Part shown: in pieces, positions 42,394 through 54,492 of the stretch
Layout: every line of letters begins with the position of its first letter
Numbering within the stretch: position 1 is the first letter of the stretch
NCBI GenBank assembly: GCA_020881915.1
Contig: JAJFPB010000001.1
Coordinates: 1,798,001-1,862,000, forward strand
Source of the DNA: Paramyrothecium sp. XJ0827
Lineage: Eukaryota; Ascomycota; Sordariomycetes; Hypocreales; Stachybotryaceae
DNA length: 64,000 nt
Reading direction: 5' to 3'
The notes under the pieces: generated by a model
Told to the model about the DNA's origin: nothing
Databases searched by the model: none
The model's input: the letters and a program-made list of their open reading frames with translations, nothing else
Translations under genes and position numbers: made by a program

Positions 42394-45300
42394 TCAAAGC
42401 CTCCTCACCCCCTTCGTATCCACTGTGCCAGTGCTGAAAAACTCCCCCGTCACGCTCGCGGCGTACGCTGCGCCAGCCACCCCCACCGTAGTCAATGCGA
42501 TCTTCCGCCCAAGGCTTCTCTTCTTGCTGGGTTCACCAGGAGACGAAGCCCGATCGGCGGCACGAGGTTCGTCCCTCCGCACGCTCGCAGTTGATCGGTA
42601 TGGAGGTATCGGCTTGTCCACTGCGTCATCGGATAACATGTCGTAGTTGACGAATCCTGTCGGGCTGGCAAAGTTGCCCGCCACCGGATAGCCCATCATG
42701 TCAATTGGATTCACGCGCATTGGCTGCTTGTAGGCAGGATCAGCTGTCGCGTTATTTGCTGCTTCGTCGACCAATGCAGGTCGAACTTTTCGGAAAACGA
42801 GTACGTCGCTGCTTCCTGAAAATATCTCATAGCCTTGCATCTCCAAGCTTCGGAAATGGGGCAGGAACTTGGAAGGATTGGAGAGGCGTGACAGCACGTC
42901 AGCTGGCGCAGCGGGCGACGACAGGTCGACGACGCTTGAGCTCGTCTCTGCCACCGCCACGGACTGGGTCGCCGAATCGTACGCAAGAATTCTGTATGAT
43001 GTCGGCGATTCCGGGGATCCGCTTTCCGCTTCTTTCGGTGTCGCCTTTGCTGAGTAGTGTCGGACCATCGTTGGCCAGGTAGCCCTTCCACCACACTCCT
43101 CCGTATAGCTTGTTTGCAGCCCCTGCGGAGCGGTGGAATAAGGGTCTGCGTTGAGCTTCGCCCTCTCCTGCGCGTCCAACTCCTTCCTTGCCGGCAACCG
43201 ACGGATTGCGGGTTCCAGCTTTGTGGGCTCCACTGGAAAGCTCTCATCCATGGAACTAGGATGGACTTCGTCCTCGTTGTCTAGTGTGGTGGAGGCCGCG
43301 CTGGATCCGTTCGCCACCCCATCCTGACCGTTGGGATACAAACTCATGCCCGAAGGCGAGTAGAGGTCACCCCACGATCCTGCAAACTCTTCAGGGAAAT
43401 CTCTGATGAAATTCCCTGTCAATTTCCGTTCACCAGCCTCCCTCACCGGCTGCTCCTTGTCCACAATGTACTGCATCCCCGCACCGTTTCCCGGCTGACC
43501 ACCTAGCTCCAGGTGGTCCGACTTCTCGCTCTGGTTCCTCTCCCAAGCTCTCCGCAAAACCCTTGCTCGGATGCCCTCCGGCGTCAGCGAGTCCAAGGAA
43601 TCAGCCTCGGGCTCCTTAGAGAGATCCTGCTCCCAAGAATTGGCTGGCGCGGCTATGGTGTGTTCCTGCGATGGCGGCTTGGCCTGGTAAGGTTTGGTTC
43701 GATTTGTCAAAGGGTCTGGGAATTCCACTATCTTACCAAATGGTTTGTTGTGTCCAATCCCCTGGTAGAGGTGGAGATCCGGGTAGGCCTTGGTTGCCTC
43801 CTCAGGATGGGTAGGGTACCCTTGGCTGACGGAGTCGAACTTCTTGGGGTTATACTTGCCGAGGTCCTCGTATGCCGGCTTGGCGCCCTCGGACTCAACT
43901 GGATAGACCTGGTCGAACGAGTCGAACTGACGAGGGGAGTACTTTTCCAGATCCTCGTACTCCTTGGTGGCCTCCTCTGGGTGGGTGCGGCTGGTCTCAC
44001 TTGGCTCCTCGTAGCCCTGTGCTGGATATTTGGACAGATCCTCATATTCCTTGGAGGCTTCCTCAGGGTGAACACGCTCAATCTCCGGACCAGTGTTGTC
44101 GTACTGCGAGTACTCCTTTAGATCCTCGTATTGCTTGGACGCCTCTTCGGGGTGGATGCGGGCGGTGGCTGCGTCACCATTGTCATATTGAGAATACTCG
44201 GGGAGATCTTCATAATCCTTCGATGCCTCTTCAGGATGACGTCTGGACGGAATCACCTCGGGACCAGACTTGCCGGTTGGTGCGTAGGCCCGCAGATCAC
44301 TGTACTGCTTTGATTTCTCCTCTGCTGTGAGAGGTCGAAGGCCATCTGGTTCGTTCCACTTAGTAGCACCACCGTACAGGTGTAGGTCGGCATAGTCCTT
44401 GGATAGTTCCTCAGGGGTGAGCTTCCTGAGACCATCAGGCTCGTTCCAGCGAACAGGGCCGTATTTGTCGAGATCCTTGTACTCCAAGGTCTTATCCTCA
44501 ATTGGAGCATCGACCCTGGCAGCCAAAGGCTCGGCCTTCGGCGTAGGGTCCATCTGTGCAGCCTCATGAGCGGCGAGGACTGAGTCCTTGACGGTGAAGC
44601 CTTCAGCGTAGGTATTCAAATCGTCATATTGCTTAGACTGTTCTTCGGGAGTCAATTGTCGTAGACCATCAGGTTCGCTCCAGGCTACTGGTCCGTAGCT
44701 TGAGAGATCCTGATAATCTTTGGACTTTTCCTCGGCCGTTAAGGGTCGGAGGCCATCCGGTTCTTGCCAACGGACAGGACCATACTGATCCAGGTCCGTG
44801 TATGCCTTAGACTGCTCTTCAGCGGTGGGCTTCAGAAGACCATCGGGCTCGTTCCAGCGGACTGCGCCATATAAGTGAAGATCATCGTAAAGCTTAGATG
44901 CCTCCTCGGGCGTTAGTTTACGAGGAGTGGCCGGGTTATCAATCTGAACGGCGGAATACTTGTGAAGATCGCTGTAGTTTTTCGATTCCTCTTCGGGTGT
45001 GGCCTTGGGAAGACCGTCAGGCTCGTTCCACGCAACTGGTTGATACTCATGAAGATCATCGTAATTCTTTGACTTCTCTTCAACCGTAAGAACACGGGCT
45101 TTGTCTGGACGATCAAAGTTCGTTGGCGAGTACTTGTGGAGATCTTTGTATTCCTTGGACTTCTCTTCTGCGCTGACTTTTGGCAGCCCCTCAGGTTCAG
45201 AGAACTGGGTGGACTGATACTTTTGCGCATCCTGTACCAATGTCTCGGTCGTAGGACGGCTTCTAGGCTTAGCGTCTTTCACGGGGCCGTATTGGTCAAG

Positions 45301-45924
45301 ATCCTCGTACTTGGGCGTGAACGTGCGAAGCACTCTACGGTTGGTGATTGGGTCGATGACGCTATCGGCTTCTTCGGCGGGAGCAGTGGCACGCAAAACC
45401 TCCTCTGGAGTGACCTCTTTAGGGGCCCTGTGCGATTGGATGAGGTTGCGGATGCTTTGCATGCTGGACAGCAGAACACTCGATGCAGAGGCATCACGGC
45501 GGAGGAGATGATTCATTGCATCTCGCTCAACGTCCTCGATGTTTCTTCCAGGACGCACGCCGGAGATGTCGTCAGACCAAGACTTGATCTCATCAACGTT
45601 CACGTACTTGCCACTATTGTCGGTACTTGACGATTTGATAGAGTCTGCCATGGCCTCTTTCAAGGCTGCCTTATTGCCATCGTTGCGAGGCTGCGTCTCC
45701 CAGCTCAAGGTCTGGCTGACGGACTCCATGTGTCTGTAGCGAGACATACGGTGGCGCCTGCGCGCATCTCGATGCGTATCCGCGTGAGAGGGCGCGACAT
45801 TGCGAAAGGTCCTGCTTTGCTGGACGGAACATGACGCAGCAGAGAGGGACTTGGTCAATGTTGACGATGGTGCCTGAAGGACTCTTGCGCGCGGCGGAAG
45901 TCGCGAGGCAGCTGTAGTTAACAT
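42394..45924 (-). CDS. Large putative mitochondrial protein with ~17 tandem YxDLxxY repeats
   Basis: 1176 aa, single exon. The N-terminus is Arg/Ser-rich with no acids in the first 45 residues (MLTTAASRLPPRARVLQAPS), a probable mitochondrial targeting peptide. From residue 206 to about 735 there are about 17 tandem units of 28-30 residues, consensus YxDLxxYGPVxWNEPDGLRxLTPEExSK. Units 4 and 6-11 keep WNEPDGL or close forms; units 12-17 are more diverged (PEEASKxYEDL). One unit (about 409-460) carries a longer insertion. The C-terminal 250 residues are non-repetitive (YEIFSGSSDVLVFRKVR, INPIDMMGYPVAGNF-like) and end with a hydrophobic segment, IALTTVGVAGAAYAASV, likely membrane-anchoring. No enzyme motif seen and the family is not recognised. 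Repeat span in DNA is about 43730-45310. Confidence 0.85.
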   Translation of the reverse strand: MLTTAASRLPPRARVLQAPSSTLTKSLSAASCSVQQSRTFRNVAPSHADTHRDARRRHRMSRYRHMESVSQTLSWETQPRNDGNKAALKEAMADSIKSSSTDNSGKYVNVDEIKSWSDDISGVRPGRNIEDVERDAMNHLLRRDASASSVLLSSMQSIRNLIQSHRAPKEVTPEEVLRATAPAEEADSVIDPITNRRVLRTFTPKYEDLDQYGPVKDAKPRSRPTTETLVQDAQKYQSTQFSEPEGLPKVSAEEKSKEYKDLHKYSPTNFDRPDKARVLTVEEKSKNYDDLHEYQPVAWNEPDGLPKATPEEESKNYSDLHKYSAVQIDNPATPRKLTPEEASKLYDDLHLYGAVRWNEPDGLLKPTAEEQSKAYTDLDQYGPVRWQEPDGLRPLTAEEKSKDYQDLSSYGPVAWSEPDGLRQLTPEEQSKQYDDLNTYAEGFTVKDSVLAAHEAAQMDPTPKAEPLAARVDAPIEDKTLEYKDLDKYGPVRWNEPDGLRKLTPEELSKDYADLHLYGGATKWNEPDGLRPLTAEEKSKQYSDLRAYAPTGKSGPEVIPSRRHPEEASKDYEDLPEYSQYDNGDAATARIHPEEASKQYEDLKEYSQYDNTGPEIERVHPEEASKEYEDLSKYPAQGYEEPSETSRTHPEEATKEYEDLEKYSPRQFDSFDQVYPVESEGAKPAYEDLGKYNPKKFDSVSQGYPTHPEEATKAYPDLHLYQGIGHNKPFGKIVEFPDPLTNRTKPYQAKPPSQEHTIAAPANSWEQDLSKEPEADSLDSLTPEGIRARVLRRAWERNQSEKSDHLELGGQPGNGAGMQYIVDKEQPVREAGERKLTGNFIRDFPEEFAGSWGDLYSPSGMSLYPNGQDGVANGSSAASTTLDNEDEVHPSSMDESFPVEPTKLEPAIRRLPARKELDAQERAKLNADPYSTAPQGLQTSYTEECGGRATWPTMVRHYSAKATPKEAESGSPESPTSYRILAYDSATQSVAVAETSSSVVDLSSPAAPADVLSRLSNPSKFLPHFRSLEMQGYEIFSGSSDVLVFRKVRPALVDEAANNATADPAYKQPMRVNPIDMMGYPVAGNFASPTGFVNYDMLSDDAVDKPIPPYRSTASVRRDEPRAADRASSPGEPSKKRSLGRKIALTTVGVAGAAYAASVTGEFFSTGTVDTKGVRRL

Positions 45925-48072
45925 GATGATGTGTTGAGGGTAAAGCCCATGCCAAGACTACCGATTCTAACCGAGGAATGCTGTTAGCACGCGACACCTC
46001 AAGTAAAAGGGTTTGACGAGGAGCGGCGGAACTGCAGCCAACTCGACGATGAATTGGAGCACGAAAGCAAGAAAGCAACTTACCAATGATAAAGAGAACG
46101 AAGCGACGTGGTAAGATTGCACTAAAAGCGGCGGCATGTGACAGCAAACAGTGGGCACGGGGACGATCGCGGGGGAAATGGAGTTGGTGTGGATGAGGTG
46201 GATGGGAGGTGTTGCCTGTCGTTCACTGAACGGGATCAGCCAATAATGGATGCGGGCGAGGAAGGAGAAGGAGGAGGAGGGTGAGATGTGATGCGGAGAA
46301 GAGGAAGGAAGAGAAGAAGCCAAAGAAGGTTGAGATGGTAGAGAAAGGGGAGAAGGGAATGGATGAGATGGATGGACGGAAGAAGGTTGTCTTAGGTTTG
46401 GCTCTGGCTCGGGACTGATCGTCGAGGTGCCTACAGTGCAGGGAGTACGTACCGGCCGTCCGCCCGCAGGTCAAGATTGGGGCCTGGTTGGAGTGGCTCT
46501 TGGCTCTGGGCTCTGGGCTCTGCGGGGTATGGATCTGAACAGGGGACCCAGCAAGCCTCGAAATCCCCTAAAAAGCAACGCCTCTCCAAGCAAAGCCAGG
46601 CTACAGACGGGACAAGGGCGAGCCGCCACTGACGCTTTTGGGATATGGAGCTCGACCGCACGGCATCACGCCGTAATGCTGAAACCTCCGAGGGCACCCG
46701 AACGGGCGCGCCCAATCAGCAGCGGCTGCATGCAAGGTTTGGACCCCGCCAGGCAGTGCTGCCGTGCGCCCAAAGAGGCAATCCGGGGGCCAGGCGACGA
46801 CTAGGCTCTGGACGGTTAGTGGTGGGAAGCTGGGAATCACGTGTGCAGGGATGGTGCTGAGGAGGGAGGCAAAAAAATGGGACATGGGTCCTGGATGACC
46901 AAACAAATACCAGCGGCTCCCGCGGCTCCTCAATTTAATCCCTTTGCGCTTGGTACCTGCCGCTGCGCGGTGCCGTTGGTGTCTGGCCATGTATTTCTGA
47001 GCTTACATGGTCCGCATCGCAATGGGATGATGACGGTGATCGGTGAGACTAGTGATCAGCGTCGGTATGAGTCGGGCTTGAATGACAGGATTACAAGATG
47101 AGAGGATGTTCAGGGGTAAAGGGCCCAGACAGTTCGTCGTGGTGATTGTTAGCAAGAAAAAAGATGCGAGGCAGCTCTTCGAATGCTCGCTTGTTGGACT
47201 GTTTGCATGCGACCGAACGTGAAAGAGGGAGTGTCTGCCTAAGACGGGCTACTTTATTGTTACACTTCGCCGTGTCGTGTCGTGTCAATGAACGAATGAT
47301 GTGTCACTCGCCGTGAATATACCTTGTATTAATGGTAGGGTTAGCGTGCCATTCAATCAACTCATGTTGCCTCCTCTCGCTCCTGTGCTTCCGTCCACCT
47401 GTGGCCATTCAATAGTTTTGCTGCCTGTAAGCCGTCCGTCTGATTCGGCCATCCTAGCCGCTCTAGCCCCTCCCGCTTGCCATTCCAAAGCCGCGCCACT
47501 TGCGCACGAGGAATCTCGGCGAGCAGTTGACCTGCGGCCACTCCCACAAGCGTTCACCAGTTCACGAGTTTTCGGCGTCAAAAGCAGCAGGACCCTGTTC
47601 AACCTTTCGAGCTGCAGGTTTTGGAGCGTGCAAGGGCCAGCCGTGCCATCACAGACCAGGGGCCTTGTCCTGGCACACTCAAGCGACTCTAGAAATCAGG
47701 GGTCCAAGCTTTTTGCGACGGTGACATCACTGCCTTACCTCAGATTTTCCCGGCGAAGCTGGCGCCTTACCTGCTGCTACTGCACTCGCAACCGTAGCTA
47801 CCCGCCAACGCCTCCACTCCGCACCGGACGGACTAACTGCTAGCCCTGCTTCCGGCATTCCGATCGTCACCATCTGCGACGCCCGAGACGCACAATCGAA
47901 AGCGCCGCACCAGAGCCTGATGCTCATACCGACCCCTCCGTCATTACCTCTGCTCTGTCCTACTCCCCCCCTCACGACGATCCCGTGATCAACCCCAGGT
48001 CAAGGTTCTCATACCCACGGCTGAGAGGACGTATCGAACCCATCACAAATCTCAGCACGGGTGCCTCCCACT
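45925..48072. promoter_or_regulatory. Divergent spacer with purine-rich tract
   Basis: 2.15 kb between the repeat protein and LTN1 starts. A purine-rich tract at 46251-46387 reads as a CT-rich promoter for the minus-strand gene. No gene seen in the remainder. Confidence 0.5.
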
Positions 48073-51000
48073 ATGAAGCGCACCCAGGCCAAGGCCTCCG
48101 CCCGCGCCGGCTTTGACCCCGGCTCCGGCTCCGGCTTCGGCGGCTCCGGTATAGGCTCCGGGGCCAGCTCCTTGTCCTACCTCGCCGAGCCCCCGTCGTT
48201 TAGCGCCGTCTCGGACCCCAACGTTGTTGTCTCGCTTAAGAACCTGCTTAAGAAAGACAGCACTACCAAGGCAAAGGCCCTGGAGGACTTGCTGGCCTAC
48301 GTCCAGTCCCATCCCTTTGACAAGGATGGTGGAGTCGAAGAGCCCGTTCTTGTTGTCTGGGTAAGTGCCCAAGTTGTTTCTTTTTTTCCTTGATTTATTC
48401 AAACTTCACGAACTTGGTCTTACATGAGACTCAATGACGTCTTCACTTAAAATTGCACCAATCTTAATCCGGCGGTGTTGTTGTGCCTCAGATCATACCA
48501 TTGAGTCGCTGCATAGATGGGAGGCTGACTCAAATTTCACAGGTCCAACTATATGCGCGCATATCCATAGACAACTCTCGTCGGGTTCGGGAGCTGTCCC
48601 ACACCCTGCAATATGAACTCATGAAGTCTGCCCGTAAGCGCATGGAGAAACAAGTTCCCAGGGTTGTTGGTGCCTGGCTCGCCGGGGTCTATGATCGTGA
48701 CCGCGTTGTTGCCCGTGCTGCCTCGGATGGACTCGCTTCCTTCTTGACCACTCCTGAAAAGGCCACTGTTTTCTGGAGGAAGTGCCAGTCCCAGATTCTA
48801 GACTTTGCTACGGAAGCCATACAGGAGACTGAGGACAGCCTGAGCGATGAGCGCTCAACAACCAAAGAAGATGCTGTAGCCAAGTACTTCCGGGTAGTGG
48901 CCGCTAGCTTGTCGTTGATGCTTGGCCTGTTGAAGAGAATGGAGGCCAGCGATTTGGATAAACTACAATCAAAATACGATGATTACTTCTCCGAAGAAGC
49001 AGTCTGGAAGAGCATCACGTTTGACGACAGCTCGGTCAGAAAGGCAGTATGTCAACTGTTGTTCGCTTGCCTAGACCGAAAACTGCCATATGCCGAAACT
49101 ACAAAGGCCAAACAAGCCTTCATAACCGGTGGTTTGAAAACCAACCAGGCAGGGTCAGCTCTCGAATATGTCATTGCCCTCACTAAGCTGACACAAGCGT
49201 ACCCGGAGATCTGGGTGCCGGGTCCAAATGAGAAGAAGTCTCCCCTCTCTCGCCTCCAAGCGTTCATTGCCAAGGGTTCGCAAGGCAGCCCTCCCAAATT
49301 CTGGGAGTATCTGGAGCAATTGTTGTGCAATCTCCCGACCGAAGCTTTGACCCTCGATGCGGCTTCGGCTCTGTTGACAGCAGTCAAATCTGGTGTGACG
49401 AACCGCGATGAGCCTCGGACAAACACCTCGTTTGCTTGGAAGTGCTACATAGACACTACCAAGCGGTTGTTGAAGGCTCTCTCACCCAACGATCAGCTTG
49501 CTTTTGTGCAGCAGCACCTTTTCCCTTTCTTTGAGCGCTTTTTGTTCTCTGTCTCTGACCAGCCTACACCAGACATTCCTGTGGGGCTGAATGCTCTCTC
49601 CATCTTCGTCGAGGCTTATGTGGCTATCCTCCAATGTTCCGATGTAGTGATCAAAGCCTCGGAGGAGGAATGGAACCGCCTAGCCGATGTTTTCTCTGCG
49701 CAAATGTCAGGCTCGCTTCCTGAGGTGTCCAAGGAGTACCAGAAATCACAAGAAACGATCGCCGAGACGGGTAGGCGCTGGTTCGGACTCGTTGGCCGGG
49801 TCTACGCACGAATTTCGGAGTCTACAGAGAGCATTGCGGATCATACTTTCTCACCATCTGCCAAAATCATCTCCCATAGTCTTGCTCTACTTGAAAGCCG
49901 GAATATGAAACCATTTGGGGCCGCTCAAATAGTCACGTACTGTTCCAGCTCTGCACGACACGTTCTTGTCGGCGAAAACGTGCAAAGAATTGCCACATTC
50001 TTGCTTAGAGCGGCCGAGGACGACATTGAAAAGGCTATCAACTCCGCATCGGGCCGATTCCTCATCAACTTTCTCAGAATCCTTAGCACTGGCGATGACG
50101 AGTCCGATGTCTTCACCAAGGTTTGGCAAAGATGGATTGAGGCGGTACTTGACATGCCACCCGCGCCCGAGCGTACGTCGACTCTTACCTCTCTTATATC
50201 AGAGAAGAAGATTTCTCGGATATCACGGCGCAATGAGAAACTCCAGGAAGAGATCGTGTCTCAGTGTGTCGCTACTGCCCGAGCTGAAGGAGATGCCTGG
50301 GCACTGCTTGAGACCGCTGTGACGTGCGACAGTCTGGACGATGGCTACTACCAGAAGTTGGCCCAACAGGTAGTCGCAGTCCTTGAAAAGGAGAGCCAGC
50401 ATACCGAAAACGCATTGCGGGCTTTGGAAATCCTGGCCAAGGGCCGGCCAACATTGTTCACTCAAGACCATGGTCTTCAAACTGCCCTTGTGGCACAACT
50501 TTTAAGTCTTTCCGAAATTAACGACAACACCACTTCCTCAAAGGCAGTTGCCATCCGAGCTCTTCTGGATACAGATGCTGATGCAAAACTCTCGACCGTG
50601 GGCATCATTCAACGGAACCTTGAGAGGATTAGCCCTCAGTCCCTCGAGTAAGTGCTCTCTATTTGCAGAAGAGACAATGAGCTGACAATGACAGAATCGA
50701 TACCCTGGTTGACCAAGCGAAGGACGCTCATTTGGCCGAAACAAATGCCGAAGACGTCTTTCCCAGCACAAATATCTGGATTCGCGCACTTGCGCCTTTG
50801 CTCGAGAAGAAAGTTGACCCTTCCCTTACCATAACCAACAGCCTCGGTGGTGTTGCAGCCATCGTGGGCACTCCTGCCGAGGTTTCGCAAGAGAATCTGA
50901 AGGTTCCTCGCGACAAAAGAGGGCGTTCCATCCCTGCTAGGATGGCCTTGTACACGAGCAGACTCCTCGGAACGGAACTTGACACCACGAAGCTGCCACA

Positions 51001-53232
51001 GCAGTTCCAGGTTGAGCTTTTGTACCTCCAGTGCATCACAGTCCAGCTAGTTACGGACCAGCTCACATCGATGAGCGTCGATGGCCTGTGGCGAAGTCTG
51101 GAGGAGCCTGGTGCAGTGGAAGAGGCGGAGGAAGTGATTACGTCCTTGCGCAGATACATCAACGACACAGTGTCGACGACCACTTGGTGGGCAACTGAGT
51201 CCGGCGATGGTAGAACTGCGGTGGTTCGCAACTTGACTGGCATGTTGGCTGAACAATCAAAAGAATTGAATGTTCGGGGACTATACAGTGCCCGGGCATT
51301 TAGTGAAATAGTACAGTCAGTGGCCGAGAAACACGGCGCGTCCTCTGGCCTGGAGGAGAAGTATCTCACAGCCGATGTCTTGAAGGCAACCCCGAACACT
51401 GTCCTGTATGCTTCAGCACTGATTGCGGGTTTGGGCGAGTTTTTGTTATCCTCGAAAGCGGCAAGCAACTTCTGCAACCGCCTCGTCAGCGACATTGCTG
51501 GCGCATCTGTCGAGTCTGAGAAGACACCCATCATTCTTGTCCTTCTCACACTTACCGCACAAATCTACGAATCCGGCGAGCTTCCTGTGGCTAATAACCG
51601 CATCGTCTTCGCGGTCAGGCAAATCACCTCCTGGCTCGACGAGCCTGAGAAGTTGAGCGCCGCGTTGTCCGCTGAGGTCTGCCGTGCATTGACACAGCTA
51701 CTCCCCTGCATGAAGGATGTCTATGGCTCTTACTGGGAAAAGTCACTCCAATTCTGCATTCATCTATGGACCACAGCAGGCCAACATGATCTGGTGGAGG
51801 CACTTCCATTCATGCATGCTTCGCTCAAACTCGCCAGAACATTAGAGTCGATACCAGAGCCCAACGATGATCTTGAAGAAGCAATCAAGGAATTTGCAGG
51901 CACTAAGCCTCAGGCACTCATCGAGTTGCTCAACCTCCCTCGAGAGTTCAAGTCGCAGCCATTGGAGATTGTGGACGCAATGCTTTGTCGTGAAGTGGAG
52001 AAGATTCCCGTCAGGTTTATCACGGACCTGTCGGACATATATGGGCTGGTGGCATCCGAGTCGTCGGACATCCAGACAGCGGCTTTTACGCTGTTGCACA
52101 AGGCGATCCCTGCGCAACAGGAGCAGAAGTCCGTCGACATTATGCTGGATAAGACAGGTCAGTACAGGAGGTTCCGAATGGGTTCAATGGCTAACAATAT
52201 GAACTAGATGCCCGACTCCCTGATGAGCTGCTCTCGTTACTGGTGGATGCGCCAACCCTTGAACGATATTCGGATGAGGCCCTGTCACAATTCCCTTCGT
52301 CCATCCGCTGCTATCTTCTTTCCTGGAAACTTGTCTTTGACACCTTTGCGAGCTCCTCGTTCAAGGTTCGCACTGATCTTACCGAGAACCTGAAAACGGA
52401 AAAGTCGTTGTCCCCACTCTTGGACTTCATGTTCGACGTCCTGGGCCACTCAGCTGCCCATGCCTTGAATCTCGACAAGGAAAACCTTGCAACGCAACAG
52501 ATTCGGGACTACGATGTCAAGCTGGCCGATGCTGAAACGGGGGAGAAGAACATGCAATGGCTGCTGGTTCACTTGTTCTATTTGACTCTCAAGTATATTC
52601 CAGGCTTGTTCAGGTCATGGTATATCGATTGCAGGTCGAAGCAGACGAGAATCGCTGTTGAGTCGTGGACCACCAAATTCTTCTCGCCGCTCATCATTGC
52701 GGATGCGCTCGACGAGGTCCAGACGTGGGCAGACACGCAAGAGCCACCTGCAGGCGACGAGAAGGAACTCATCGTCAAGGTCTCGCGAACGGGTAAGGAG
52801 GTCACGGCAGGATACGAGGTTGATGAGGCGCAAGCAGCTATCGTTATCAAGGTGCCCCCTAGCTATCCCATCGAAGGCGTCAACGTATCGAGCCTCAACC
52901 GCGTCGCGGTCACGGAGCGCAAGTGGCAGAGTTGGATCATGACGACTCAGGGTGTCATCACGTTCTCCAACGGCAACATCATCGACGGACTGCAGGTCTT
53001 CAAGCGCAACATCGTCGGCGCGCTCAAGGGCCAGACCGAGTGCGCCATCTGCTACAGCATTATCTCGGCGGACAAGCGCATGCCGGACAAGCGCTGCGGC
53101 ACGTGCAACAACCTGTTCCACAGATCTTGCCTGTACAAGTGGTTCCAGACGAGCAGCCAGAACACTTGTCCCCTGTGTAGGAATCCCATTGACTATCTGG
53201 GGGCGGACACGGCGAAGAGGAGGCAGAACTAG
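48073..53232 (+). CDS. LTN1: Listerin, E3 ubiquitin ligase of ribosome quality control
   Basis: 1626 aa, four exons: 48073-48360, 48543-50647, 50695-52157, 52208-53232; introns of 182, 47 and 50 nt keep frame throughout. The N-terminus is Gly/Ser-rich, then SVVSLKNLLKKD-type and LYARISIDNSRRVRELSHTLQ match the listerin N-terminal domain that contacts the 60S subunit. The centre is a long HEAT/ARM-like helical solenoid. The C-terminal RWD-like region precedes a RING-CH finger (CAICYSIIS to CPLC, about residues 1566-1612) with the full C/H ligand set, within about 15 residues of the end. Ltn1 binds stalled 60S-peptidyl-tRNA complexes with Rqc2 and ubiquitinates the nascent chain. Yeast Ltn1/Rkr1 is 1562 aa. 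Confidence 0.95.
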
Positions 53233-53317
53233 ATCATGCGGCTGTAAAAATAAAAGGCTATAGATAGAAGAAGCTTACGTGAGCATTCAAAGCGCACATC
53301 TCGCCCCCTGTAGAGAT

Positions 53318-54492
53318 CTAAAAAGCCGTGAGACATTTGGATCGCAATGCCTGTCTTGTGTTAGCCAAGCTGAATAGCCCGATAGACATGTGTTATGACT
53401 TGCCTCTGCGGCTGTGGCTCTGTTGCCATCAAAGCGGACAAGGGCAGCCACCAGATCCCGAAAATCCGGGTCGACGTCTGGCAGTATCTCGTCCCAATTG
53501 CGCCGCGGGAAGACAGTCCACAGCTCGAACGGGGTAATCCTGAAGTCCTTGGCCTCGGGCCACGTTTCGGGCGTGGGCGTGCCCAATGTCTTGAATATGC
53601 TCAGGATCAGCCCCAGCTGGCTGCCGTCCTCGTGCGCAGGGCGCGACTCAAACACGGGCAGCGGAGGAGAGCGGATCGCCTCAGAGAGCATGACGCCGAG
53701 CCCCCACATGTCGACTGGAGGACCGTAGGCTTTGTGGCCGAAGAGCACCTCGGGAGCGCGGTAGGGTCCTGTGCCGATGTCGAGGATTTTGTTGTTGGAA
53801 GGCTCGGAAGAGACAGAGAATTCCGGGTGCCATGCCGTACCGAAGTCGGATAGATAGGCCGGCCCTGTTGGGGACACAAGGAGGACCGCAGATGGCTTGA
53901 TATCACGATGAATGATGCCCTGTCCGTGGATTGCTTCCAACGCATTTAAGATGTCAACGAAGACTGTACGTATCGTCGATGCGTCTAAAGAGCTATCCCT
54001 CTCCAGGAGTCCAGCTAGGGTCAAGGGCATGTACGGAAACACCAGCACGAGCCGCTGTTCTTGATCGCGAAAGACATCGAGCAGCGGAATGCAGGGCGGC
54101 CGGAGAGTGCGCAAGATGCGAGCCTCACGTTGGGGGTTGTGCGGCTCGATGGGTCCACGGCGAGAAATGATGACCTTGAGGGCCTTGTCGCCGGCGCGGA
54201 AGACCTCGGATGTGATGCCATCTCCGATGGGGATACAATCGGCAAAGGATCCTATGCGGACGCCAGGAGGTGAGGCCGGGGCCGGGGATGGTGGACGTTG
54301 AGACGATGCGGTGTTTGTACAGGCTGCCAAGTATTCATCCTGTAGAAGAGAGGATTAGTCTGATCTGGCTTGCCAAAAACCGAGGTAGCTTCGAATATTC
54401 TGCATTTTACGAGCCGGCTTCACTATGCGCTGGCTTACATGAGTTGCTGAGTTCTGGTAAGCGGCCTGCTCAATGGCAATAGCTTCGCTCAT
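53318..54492 (-). CDS. csk1: Csk1/Cak1-like protein kinase
   Basis: 340 aa, three exons: 54492-54439, 54339-53404, 53350-53318. Intron 1 (99 nt) is GTAAGC...GACTAAT...CTACAG. Intron 2 (53 nt) is best read as GC-AG, starting GCAAGT with a GGCTAAC branch, giving the end RATAAEALRSKCLTAF. Kinase features: VAIK-type Lys73 (KALKVI), HRDIKP with catalytic Asp164, DFG Asp183, PYRAPEVLFG and DMWGLGVMLSE. Odd points: the glycine loop is GDGITSEV (third Gly is Ser) and the Mg-binding Asn of the catalytic loop is Ala169 (KPSAVLL). Cak1/Csk1 kinases, which activate CDKs by T-loop phosphorylation, are known for degenerate glycine loops. Its 3' end lies only 85 bp from the LTN1 stop on the other strand. 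Confidence 0.82.
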
